Shown here one piece after another: positions 26,413 to 33,720 of a stretch of 64,000 bases of DNA. The stretch covers positions 1,922,001 through 1,986,000 of the forward strand of contig NZ_CP077085.1 of NCBI RefSeq assembly GCF_014268455.2. The letters run 5' to 3'. Made by a program: the position numbers and the translations under genes. Below the pieces are notes generated by a model. It made no database searches, had not been told where the DNA came from, and worked only from the letters and a program-made list of their open reading frames with translations. Within the stretch, counting starts at the first letter, position 1. Every line of letters begins with the position of its first letter. The stretch is from Pseudomonas shahriarae (GTDB lineage: Bacteria > Pseudomonadota > Gammaproteobacteria > Pseudomonadales > Pseudomonadaceae).

Positions 26413-28067
26413 TCCGTCGTCTATTGGCTGTATTCGGCGCTTCGCTTTTTGCTCCTGCCGTTTGGGCGGCGGACGCATTGACCGGTGAAGTGCACAAGCA
26501 ACCGTTGAACGTTGCGGCGATCCTGATGTTTGTCGCCTTTGTCGGCGCAACATTGTGCATCACCTACTGGGCGTCCAAGCGTAACAATTCGGCGGCTGAC
26601 TACTATGCCGCTGGCGGCAAGATCACCGGTTTCCAGAACGGTCTGGCGATTGCCGGCGACTACATGTCGGCGGCGTCCTTCCTGGGGATTTCCGCACTGG
26701 TGTTCACCTCTGGCTACGATGGCCTGATCTACTCGATCGGCTTCCTGGTGGGCTGGCCGATCATTCTGTTCCTGATCGCCGAGCGCCTGCGTAACCTGGG
26801 CAAGTACACGTTTGCCGACGTAGCGTCCTATCGCCTCGGGCAAACCCAGATCCGCAGCCTGTCGGCTTGTGGTTCGCTGGTGGTGGTGGCGTTCTACCTG
26901 ATTGCGCAGATGGTCGGCGCCGGCAAGCTGATCCAGCTGCTGTTCGGCCTTGATTACCATGTTGCGGTGATCCTGGTGGGTATCCTGATGTGCCTCTATG
27001 TGTTGTTCGGCGGCATGCTGGCGACCACCTGGGTACAGATCATCAAGGCAGTGCTGCTGCTGTCCGGTGCTTCGTTCATGGCACTGATGGTGATGAAGCA
27101 CGTCAACTTCGACTTCAACCTGCTGTTCTCCGAGGCGATCAAGGTTCACCCTAAAGGTGAGGCGATCATGAGCCCTGGCGGCCTGGTAAAAGACCCGATC
27201 TCGGCGTTCTCCCTGGGCCTGGCCCTGATGTTCGGTACAGCTGGCCTGCCACACATCCTGATGCGCTTCTTCACCGTGAGTGACGCTAAAGAAGCCCGCA
27301 AGAGCGTGCTGTATGCCACTGGCTTTATCGGCTACTTCTACATCCTGACCTTTATCATCGGCTTCGGCGCGATTCTGCTGGTCAGCACCAACCCGGCGTT
27401 CAAGGATGCAGCAGGCGCTCTGTTGGGTGGTAACAACATGGCGGCGGTGCACCTGGCCAACGCGGTGGGCGGCAGTATCTTCCTGGGCTTCATCTCGGCC
27501 GTGGCGTTTGCCACCATCCTCGCGGTGGTTGCCGGTTTGACCCTGGCCGGTGCTTCGGCGGTGTCCCATGACCTGTATGCCAGCGTGATCAAGAAAGGCA
27601 AGGCCAACGAGAAGGATGAGATTCGCGTGTCGAAGATCACCACCATCGCCCTGGCAGTGCTGGCGATTGGTCTGGGTATCCTGTTTGAAAGCCAGAACAT
27701 CGCGTTCATGGTCGGCCTGGCGTTCTCCATTGCCGCCAGCTGTAACTTCCCGGTGCTGCTGCTTTCCATGTACTGGAAAAACCTCACCACCCGTGGCGCG
27801 ATGATTGGTGGCTGGCTGGGTCTGGTCAGTGCGGTTGGCCTGATGGTCCTGGGCCCGACCATCTGGGTCTCGATCCTGCACCATGAAAAAGCGATCTTCC
27901 CGTACGAGTACCCGGCGCTGTTCTCGATGATCATCGCGTTCGTGGGTATCTGGTTCTTCTCCATCACCGACAAGTCGGCGGCGGCAGTGAAAGAACGGGC
28001 GCTGTACTTCCCGCAGTTTGTGCGTTCGCAGACTGGCCTGGGGGCGAGCGGGGCGGTCAACCACTAA
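26409..28067 (+). CDS. actP: Cation/acetate symporter
   Basis: The 552-residue sodium:solute symporter family protein has 13-14 membrane helices and a cleavable-looking N-terminus ([22 protein letters not shown]). [20 protein letters not shown] and [20 protein letters not shown] are typical of ActP, which imports acetate and glycolate-like short acids. It forms an operon with yjcH. A strong terminator follows. A decayed copy of its last 160 bases lies 150 bases downstream. Confidence 0.95.
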   Translation: MIRRLLAVFGASLFAPAVWAADALTGEVHKQPLNVAAILMFVAFVGATLCITYWASKRNNSAADYYAAGGKITGFQNGLAIAGDYMSAASFLGISALVFTSGYDGLIYSIGFLVGWPIILFLIAERLRNLGKYTFADVASYRLGQTQIRSLSACGSLVVVAFYLIAQMVGAGKLIQLLFGLDYHVAVILVGILMCLYVLFGGMLATTWVQIIKAVLLLSGASFMALMVMKHVNFDFNLLFSEAIKVHPKGEAIMSPGGLVKDPISAFSLGLALMFGTAGLPHILMRFFTVSDAKEARKSVLYATGFIGYFYILTFIIGFGAILLVSTNPAFKDAAGALLGGNNMAAVHLANAVGGSIFLGFISAVAFATILAVVAGLTLAGASAVSHDLYASVIKKGKANEKDEIRVSKITTIALAVLAIGLGILFESQNIAFMVGLAFSIAASCNFPVLLLSMYWKNLTTRGAMIGGWLGLVSAVGLMVLGPTIWVSILHHEKAIFPYEYPALFSMIIAFVGIWFFSITDKSAAAVKERALYFPQFVRSQTGLGASGAVNH

Positions 28068-28086
28068 GGTTGTAGCTCAATAAGAA

Positions 28087-28118
28087 ATGCCCCGGTCGAA
28101 AGGCCGGGGCATTTTTTT
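28087..28118 (+). terminator. Intrinsic terminator of yjcH-actP
   Basis: ATGCCCCGG-TCGAAAGG-CCGGGGCAT followed by seven T. Confidence 0.93.
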
Positions 28119-28149
28119 GGCTGGATGATTTGTAGTGTTTGGGCTGGCC

Positions 28150-28222
28150 TCATCGCGGGCAGGCCCGGCTCCCACAGTTGAACGATGTGCGCCCGGGCGA
28201 TGCGGTCAGCTGTGGGAGTACC
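28150..28222. repeat. Diverged REP pair
   Basis: GGCCTCATCGCGGGCAGGCCC followed by a shortened inverse ending CTGTGGGAG, which runs straight into the actP-derived duplicate. Confidence 0.6.
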
Positions 28223-28404
28223 CGGCGCTGTTCTGGATGATCACTGGCTCTTCTCCATCACCGATAAGTCGGTGGCGGCGGTGAAAGCGCTTCCCGCAGT
28301 TTGTGCGTTCGCAGACTGGCCTGGGGCGCGCGGGGCGGTCAACCGCTTAGGTTGTAGCTCAGTAAGAAATGCCCTGGTCGAAAGGCCGGTTTTTTTTGCC
28401 TGGG
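28216..28404 (+). pseudogene. Decayed duplicate of the actP 3' end and terminator
   Basis: From GAGTACCCGGCGCTGTTCT onward this stretch repeats actP from 27906: TTCTCCATCACCGA, GTTTGTGCGTTCGCAGACTGG, the stop region and GGTTGTAGCTCA, down to a damaged terminator GGTCGAAAGGCCGG with eight T. It has lost about 27 bases in two or more internal deletions and has several substitutions. It begins inside a REP, suggesting REP-mediated duplication. It encodes no product. Confidence 0.88.
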
Positions 28405-28429
28405 GTTCTGTGTTGCCTGCGCTATTGCC

Positions 28430-28499
28430 TTCGCGAGCAAGCCCACAGTTGACCGCGTTCATCCTTTGAAATGCGGTCAACTGTGGGCTTGCTCGCGAA
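28430..28499. repeat. REP-derived perfect 27-bp inverted repeat
   Basis: TTCGCGAGCAAGCCCACAGT extended to 27 bases (28430-28456) is exactly complementary to 28473-28499, with a 16-base loop. Stem perfection suggests recent origin or gene conversion. Confidence 0.9.
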
Positions 28500-28519
28500 A
28501 GCGGTATGTCAGGCAGCAC

Positions 28520-28551
28520 AAACAAAACGGCCTCCACTAAGGGAGGCCGTT
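28520..28551 (-). terminator. Intrinsic terminator of gltA
   Basis: AACGGCCTCC, six-base loop, GGAGGCCGTT, with a leftward U-tract (TTTTGTT), 27 bases past the gltA stop codon. Confidence 0.92.
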
Positions 28552-28577
28552 CTCAATGCAGCTAAGCAGTTGAATGC

Positions 28578-29867
28578 TTACTTGCGGTCTTCCAGCTTGG
28601 TAATGTCACGCGACTCGTAGCCGGTGTACAGCTGGCGCGGGCGGCCAATCTTGTACGGGCTGGAGAGCATTTCTTTCCAGTGGGAGATCCAGCCCACGGT
28701 CCGCGCCAGGGCGAAGATCACGGTGAACATACTGGTTGGAATGCCGATCGCCTTGAGGATGATCCCCGAGTAGAAGTCGACGTTCGGGTACAGCGAGCGT
28801 TCGATGAAGTACGGGTCGGTCAGCGCGATCTCTTCCAGGCGCATGGCCAGTTCGAGTTGCGGATCGTTGTTGATGCCCAGTTCCTTCAACACTTCGTCGC
28901 AGGTCTGCTTCATGACGGTGGCGCGCGGGTCGCGGTTCTTGTAGACCCGGTGACCGAAGCCCATCAGCTTGAACGGATCGTTCTTGTCCTTGGCCTTGGC
29001 GATGAACTTGTCGATGTTGGACACATCGCCGATTTCATCGAGCATGGTCAATACGGCTTCGTTTGCACCGCCGTGGGCAGGGCCCCACAGTGCAGCGATG
29101 CCCGCGGCGATACAGGCGAACGGATTGGCACCCGAGGAGCCCGCCAGGCGCACGGTGGACGTCGAGGCGTTCTGTTCGTGGTCGGCATGGAGGATGAAGA
29201 TCCGGTCCATGGCCTTGGCCAGTACCGGGCTGATCGGTTTGATCTCGCACGGGGTGTTGAACATCATGTGCAGGAAGTTTTCCGCGTACGTCAGGTCGTT
29301 GCGCGGGTACATCATGGGCTGGCCCATGGAGTACTTGTAAACCATTGCGGCCAGGGTGGGCATCTTGGCAACCAGGCGGATCGCGGAGATTTCGCGATGC
29401 TGCGGGTTATTGATGTCCAGGGAGTCGTGATAGAAGGCCGACAGGGCGCCGACTACACCGCACATGACGGCCATTGGGTGCGCGTCGCGACGGAAGCCGT
29501 TGAAGAAGGTCTTCAACTGCTCGTGAACCATGGTGTGGTTCTTCACGGTGCTGACAAACTGGGCCTTTTGCTCGGCTGTTGGCAATTCGCCATTTAGCAG
29601 CAGGTAGCAGGTTTCCAGGTAGTCCGATTTCTCGGCCAGTTGTTCGATCGGGTAGCCGCGATGTAGCAGAATGCCATTGTCGCCGTCGATATAGGTAATC
29701 TTCGACTCGCAAGAAGCGGTCGACATGAAGCCTGGGTCGAAAGTGAAACGGCCCGTGGCCGTCAGGCCCCGTACGTCGATAACATCGGGACCAACGGTGC
29801 CGGTTAAAATGGGCAGCTCGACGGGGGCTGCGCCCTCGATGATCAACTGCGCTTTTTTGTCAGCCAT
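28578..29867 (-). CDS. gltA: Citrate synthase (type II, hexameric)
   Basis: The 429-residue enzyme condenses oxaloacetate and acetyl-CoA. Motifs include [49 protein letters not shown] and the catalytic [14 protein letters not shown]. It matches the NADH-regulated Gram-negative form in length. AGGAGG sits 5 bases before the ATG. It diverges from sdhCDAB, and a TTGACA/TATAGT promoter lies about 60 bases upstream. Confidence 0.98.
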   Translation of the reverse strand: MADKKAQLIIEGAAPVELPILTGTVGPDVIDVRGLTATGRFTFDPGFMSTASCESKITYIDGDNGILLHRGYPIEQLAEKSDYLETCYLLLNGELPTAEQKAQFVSTVKNHTMVHEQLKTFFNGFRRDAHPMAVMCGVVGALSAFYHDSLDINNPQHREISAIRLVAKMPTLAAMVYKYSMGQPMMYPRNDLTYAENFLHMMFNTPCEIKPISPVLAKAMDRIFILHADHEQNASTSTVRLAGSSGANPFACIAAGIAALWGPAHGGANEAVLTMLDEIGDVSNIDKFIAKAKDKNDPFKLMGFGHRVYKNRDPRATVMKQTCDEVLKELGINNDPQLELAMRLEEIALTDPYFIERSLYPNVDFYSGIILKAIGIPTSMFTVIFALARTVGWISHWKEMLSSPYKIGRPRQLYTGYESRDITKLEDRK

Positions 29868-29925
29868 GTGGCCTCCTATTTATGCTTCAAATCATCAGAC
29901 AGACCCCCCACGCAGGGCCCGCACC

Positions 29926-29953
29926 ACTATATTGATATAAATCCAGATGTCAA
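29926..29953 (-). promoter_or_regulatory. gltA sigma70-type promoter
   Basis: On the leftward strand TTGACA (29953-29948), 16 bases, TATAGT (29931-29926). Expected start of transcription is about 29919, giving a 50-base leader. Confidence 0.8.
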
Positions 29954-30067
29954 TTTGCCTAAAGTCTTGCTCCAGAAGGCTTTAACCGTACTTTTTCCTC
30001 GAAATTGCCTGCCGTTTACGCCTTTTATCCCGTCAGCGCAATCAGCTATTAGGGTGAGGAGTGCGCG

Positions 30068-30096
30068 TTGTCATTAGTAGCCTAACTGTCTATACT
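30068..30096 (+). promoter_or_regulatory. sdhCDAB sigma70-type promoter
   Basis: TTGTCA, 17 bases, TATACT. Transcription should begin near 30103, leaving a leader of about 130 bases before sdhC. It points away from the gltA promoter 115 bases to the left. Confidence 0.8.
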
Positions 30097-30134
30097 CGGC
30101 CACCGACCGCCAAGGGCTTTTGGGCTTGCTTTCA

Positions 30135-30185
30135 TTGGGGGTCGCACTCCCTGGGTGGTGCTTACCTGACCAGTGCACTCCCCAA
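30135..30185 (+). other. Possible hairpin in the sdhC leader
   Basis: TTGGGG pairs with CCCCAA and GCACT with AGTGC around a 3x3 internal loop, within the predicted 5' untranslated region. The final 20 bases before the start contain an A7 run (GTGAAAAAAAGCC), the kind of sequence bound by Hfq; no strong Shine-Dalgarno is visible. Confidence 0.45.
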
Positions 30186-30231
30186 CAACTTTGCCCTGAT
30201 TGTTAGGGGCTCTTCAGTGTGAAAAAAAGCC

Positions 30232-30606
30232 GTGAATAGCCAACGACCTGTAAACCTAGACCTAAGGACCATCAAACTCCCCATCACCGGCGTTACGTCG
30301 TTCCTGCACCGTGTTTCCGGCATCATCCTGTTCCTGGGCTTGGGCATCATGCTTTATGCATTGAGCAAATCCCTGGGTTCCGAGGAAGGATACGCCGAGG
30401 TGAAGGCATGCTTGACCAGCCCGCTGGCCAAGTTCGTAGCATGGGGCCTCCTGTCCGCTCTGCTGTATCACCTGGTAGCCGGTGTGCGCCACTTGATCAT
30501 GGATATGGGCATCGGTGAGACGCTGGAAGGCGGCCGCCTGGGCTCGAAAATCATCATCGCCATTTCCGTGGTGCTGATCGTTCTGGCAGGAGTTTGGATA
30601 TGGTAA
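30232..30606 (+). CDS. sdhC: Succinate dehydrogenase cytochrome b556 subunit
   Basis: A 124-residue membrane anchor with three helices; SFLHRVSGIILFLGLGIMLYAL carries the heme- and quinone-site signature, and LLYHLVAGVRHLIMD contains the heme-ligand histidine. With SdhD it anchors SdhAB and passes electrons to ubiquinone. The start is GTG 30232 (VNSQRPVNLDLRTIKLP), as in other pseudomonads. The ribosome-binding site is weak, which may make the gene responsive to small RNA control. Confidence 0.96.
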   Translation: MNSQRPVNLDLRTIKLPITGVTSFLHRVSGIILFLGLGIMLYALSKSLGSEEGYAEVKACLTSPLAKFVAWGLLSALLYHLVAGVRHLIMDMGIGETLEGGRLGSKIIIAISVVLIVLAGVWIW

Positions 30607-30968
30607 CCAGCGTTACGAACCTATCGCGTTCAGGCCTCTATGACTGGATGGCGCAGCGTGTGTCTGCGGTCGTTCTCGCGGCTTATTTCATTTTCCTGAT
30701 CGGGTACCTCGTTGCAAACCCTGGCATTGGCTACGCCCAATGGCACGGTCTGTTCTCCCACAACGGGATGCGTATCTTCAGTCTGCTCGCCCTTGTGGCC
30801 CTGGGTGCTCACGCCTGGGTCGGCATGTGGACCATCGCGACCGACTACCTGACGCCGATGGCGCTGGGCAAGTCCGCGACTGCAGTACGTTTCCTTTTCC
30901 AGGCAGTATGCGGCGTCGCGATGTTCGCTTACTTCGTCTGGGGTGTGCAGATTCTCTGGGGTATCTGA
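30600..30968 (+). CDS. sdhD: Succinate dehydrogenase membrane anchor subunit
   Basis: The 122-residue protein has three membrane helices, with AQRVSAVVLAAYFIFLIGYL and LGAHAWVGMWTIATDYLTP. It completes the quinone and heme b site with SdhC. ATG 30600 overlaps the sdhC stop codon by 7 bases, and GGCAGGAG lies about 8 bases upstream within sdhC, so translation is coupled. Confidence 0.95.
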   Translation: MVTSVTNLSRSGLYDWMAQRVSAVVLAAYFIFLIGYLVANPGIGYAQWHGLFSHNGMRIFSLLALVALGAHAWVGMWTIATDYLTPMALGKSATAVRFLFQAVCGVAMFAYFVWGVQILWGI

Positions 30969-30971
30969 TTC

Positions 30972-32744
30972 ATGGCTAACATTCCAACGATTTCTTTTGA
31001 CGCCATCATTATTGGTGGCGGCGGCGCCGGCATGCGCGCTGCACTGCAGCTGGCCCAGGGTGGTCACAAGACTGCCGTGATCACCAAGGTGTTCCCGACC
31101 CGTTCCCACACCGTATCGGCCCAGGGTGGCATCACCTGCGCCATCGCTTCTGCGGATCCGAACGATGACTGGCGCTGGCACATGTACGATACCGTCAAGG
31201 GTTCCGACTATATCGGCGACCAGGACGCTATCGAGTACATGTGTCAGGAAGGCCCTGCTGCGGTGTTCGAGCTGGACCACATGGGTCTGCCGTTCTCCCG
31301 TACCGAACAGGGTCGTATCTACCAGCGTCCATTCGGCGGCCAGTCGAAGGATTACGGTAAAGGCGGCCAGGCTGCCCGTACCTGCGCGGCATCCGACCGT
31401 ACCGGTCACGCGCTGCTGCACACTCTTTATCAGGGCAACCTGAAAGCCGGCACCACGTTCCTGAACGAGTACTACGCGGTTGACCTGGTGAAGAACCAGG
31501 ACGGCGCATTCGTCGGCGTGATCGCTATCTGCATCGAAACCGGTGAAACCACCTACATCCGCGCCAAGGCTACCGTGCTGGCGACGGGCGGTGCAGGTCG
31601 TATCTACGCTTCGACCACCAACGCCCTGATCAACACCGGTGACGGCGTTGGCATGGCCCTGCGTGCAGGCGTGCCGGTACAAGACATCGAAATGTGGCAG
31701 TTCCACCCAACCGGCATCGCCGGCGCCGGTGTACTGGTTACAGAAGGTTGCCGTGGTGAAGGCGGTTACCTGATCAACAAGCACGGCGAGCGTTTCATGG
31801 AGCGTTATGCTCCGAACGCCAAGGACCTTGCCGGTCGTGACGTGGTTGCCCGTTCGATGGTTAAAGAAATCATCGCCGGCAACGGTTGCGGCCCGAACGG
31901 CGACCACGTGATGCTGAAGCTCGATCACCTGGGCGAAGAGGTGCTGCACAGCCGCCTGCCAGGTATCTGCGAACTGTCCAAGACCTTCGCACACGTCGAC
32001 CCGGTGGTTGCTCCAGTACCAGTAGTTCCAACTTGCCACTATATGATGGGCGGCGTGCCGACCAACATTCATGGCCAGGCGATCACCCAGAACGCCGAAG
32101 GCGTGGACGAGATCATTCATGGTCTGTTCGCGGTAGGCGAAGTGGCTTGCGTATCGGTTCACGGTGCCAACCGTCTGGGCGGCAACTCGCTGCTCGACCT
32201 GGTGGTATTCGGCCGCGCTGCCGGCCTGCACCTGGAAAAAGCCCTGACCGACGGCATCGAATACGATGACGCGACCGACGCCAACATCGAGGCTGCCCTG
32301 GCACGCCTGAATGCTCTGAACGAGCGTACTGATGGCGAAGACGTAGCAACCCTGCGTCGCGAGCTGCAAAGCTGCATGCAGAACTACTTCGGTGTATTCC
32401 GTACTGGCGAATACATGCAGAAGGGTATTACCCAGCTGGCAGACCTGCGCAAGCGGATTGCCAACGTCAAGATCAACGATAAGAGCCAGGCGTTCAACAC
32501 CGCTCGTATCGAGGCCCTTGAACTGCAAAACCTGCTGGAAGTGGCTGAAGCGACTGCGATTGCCGCCGAGGTTCGTAAAGAATCCCGTGGTGCTCACGCT
32601 CGTGAAGACTTTGAAGATCGCGATGACGAAAACTGGTTGTGCCACACCCTGTACTTCCCGGGTGACAAGCGCGTAACCAAGCGTGCCGTGAACTTCTCGC
32701 CGAAGACGGTTCCGACGTTTGAACCGAAGATTCGGACTTACTAA
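30972..32744 (+). CDS. sdhA: Succinate dehydrogenase flavoprotein subunit
   Basis: This 590-residue FAD protein oxidises succinate to fumarate. [20 protein letters not shown] is the FAD-binding motif, [12 protein letters not shown] holds the histidine for covalent flavin attachment, and [14 protein letters not shown] and [19 protein letters not shown] are substrate- and FAD-site blocks. It starts 3 bases after sdhD ends. Length and motifs are complete. Confidence 0.98.
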   Translation: MANIPTISFDAIIIGGGGAGMRAALQLAQGGHKTAVITKVFPTRSHTVSAQGGITCAIASADPNDDWRWHMYDTVKGSDYIGDQDAIEYMCQEGPAAVFELDHMGLPFSRTEQGRIYQRPFGGQSKDYGKGGQAARTCAASDRTGHALLHTLYQGNLKAGTTFLNEYYAVDLVKNQDGAFVGVIAICIETGETTYIRAKATVLATGGAGRIYASTTNALINTGDGVGMALRAGVPVQDIEMWQFHPTGIAGAGVLVTEGCRGEGGYLINKHGERFMERYAPNAKDLAGRDVVARSMVKEIIAGNGCGPNGDHVMLKLDHLGEEVLHSRLPGICELSKTFAHVDPVVAPVPVVPTCHYMMGGVPTNIHGQAITQNAEGVDEIIHGLFAVGEVACVSVHGANRLGGNSLLDLVVFGRAAGLHLEKALTDGIEYDDATDANIEAALARLNALNERTDGEDVATLRRELQSCMQNYFGVFRTGEYMQKGITQLADLRKRIANVKINDKSQAFNTARIEALELQNLLEVAEATAIAAEVRKESRGAHAREDFEDRDDENWLCHTLYFPGDKRVTKRAVNFSPKTVPTFEPKIRTY

Positions 32745-32755
32745 GGGTGGCTGCC

Positions 32756-33460
32756 ATGTTGAAAGTCAGTGTTTATCGCTACAACCCTGATCAGGACGCT
32801 GCGCCGTTCATGCAGGAATTTGAGGTCGATACCGGTGGTAAAGACCTGATGGTGCTGGATGTGCTGGCCCTGATCAAAGAGCAGGACGAGGGTTTCTCCT
32901 ATCGTCGCTCTTGCCGTGAAGGTGTCTGCGGCTCCGACGGCATGAACATCAACGGCAAAAACGGCCTGGCTTGCGTCACGCCGCTGTCGGCCGTGGTCAA
33001 GAAGAACAAGCTTGTTGTACGTCCACTGCCAGGTTTGCCGGTTATCCGTGACCTGGTCGTCGATATGAGCATCTTCTACAAGCAATACGAAAAGGTTAAG
33101 CCATTCCTGCAGAACGACACGCCGGCTCCGGCCATCGAGCGTCTGCAGTCCCCGGAAGAGCGCGAAAAGCTCGACGGTCTGTACGAGTGCATCCTGTGCG
33201 CTTGCTGCTCGACCTCTTGCCCGTCCTTCTGGTGGAACCCGGACAAGTTCCTGGGTCCAGCTGCACTGCTGCAAGCCTATCGCTTCCTGGCAGACAGCCG
33301 TGACACCAAGACGGCCGAGCGTCTGGCTTCACTGGATGACCCGTTCAGCGTATTCCGCTGCCGCGGGATCATGAACTGCGTCAACGTATGTCCCAAAGGC
33401 CTGAACCCGACTAAGGCCATTGGTCACATCCGTAACATGCTGCTGCAAAGCGGCGTGTAA
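32756..33460 (+). CDS. sdhB: Succinate dehydrogenase iron-sulfur subunit
   Basis: The 234-residue protein carries the three centres in order: [2Fe-2S] (RRSCREGVCGSDGM...LAC), [4Fe-4S] (CILCACCSTSCPSFWW) and [3Fe-4S] (CRGIMNCVNVCPKGLNP). It links SdhA flavin to the membrane quinone. ATG 32756 is preferred over an in-frame GTG 9 bases earlier because AAGGG overlapping the sdhA stop codon is well placed for it. Confidence 0.97.
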   Translation: MLKVSVYRYNPDQDAAPFMQEFEVDTGGKDLMVLDVLALIKEQDEGFSYRRSCREGVCGSDGMNINGKNGLACVTPLSAVVKKNKLVVRPLPGLPVIRDLVVDMSIFYKQYEKVKPFLQNDTPAPAIERLQSPEEREKLDGLYECILCACCSTSCPSFWWNPDKFLGPAALLQAYRFLADSRDTKTAERLASLDDPFSVFRCRGIMNCVNVCPKGLNPTKAIGHIRNMLLQSGV

Positions 33461-33499
33461 GACGTTGTAGTAAAAGCAGGACCGTTGTGCCCGTAAATG

Positions 33500-33534
33500 C
33501 TACGGCGCAGGCTTCAACCGGCGCCGTAGTTTTA
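33500..33534 (+). terminator. Intercistronic terminator-like hairpin between sdhB and sucA
   Basis: CTACGGCGC, a 12-base loop, GCGCCGTAG and then TTTTAA. The short U-tract suggests partial termination between the sdh and suc segments. Confidence 0.7.
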
Positions 33535-33720
33535 ACTTGAGCAGCGACTTACAAAGCCGCGGCTCTTATTTTGAAGAAATGAGACAAGCAGGGGCATTCG
33601 GGTTGGTACCCGAACTATCAGCGTGATCCTAAGTGGCTTGTTTTGGTCGCTGCACTTGGCCTTTTGCAAGCAAACTCGGTGTTTTCGCCGGTGGTGTCCC
33701 CAAATCGAGGGTGACCAAGC

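Noticed and set aside
28185-28469. Short frame covering the actP duplicate
   Set aside because: The duplicate is frameshifted and deleted and reads in a different frame from ActP for much of its length.
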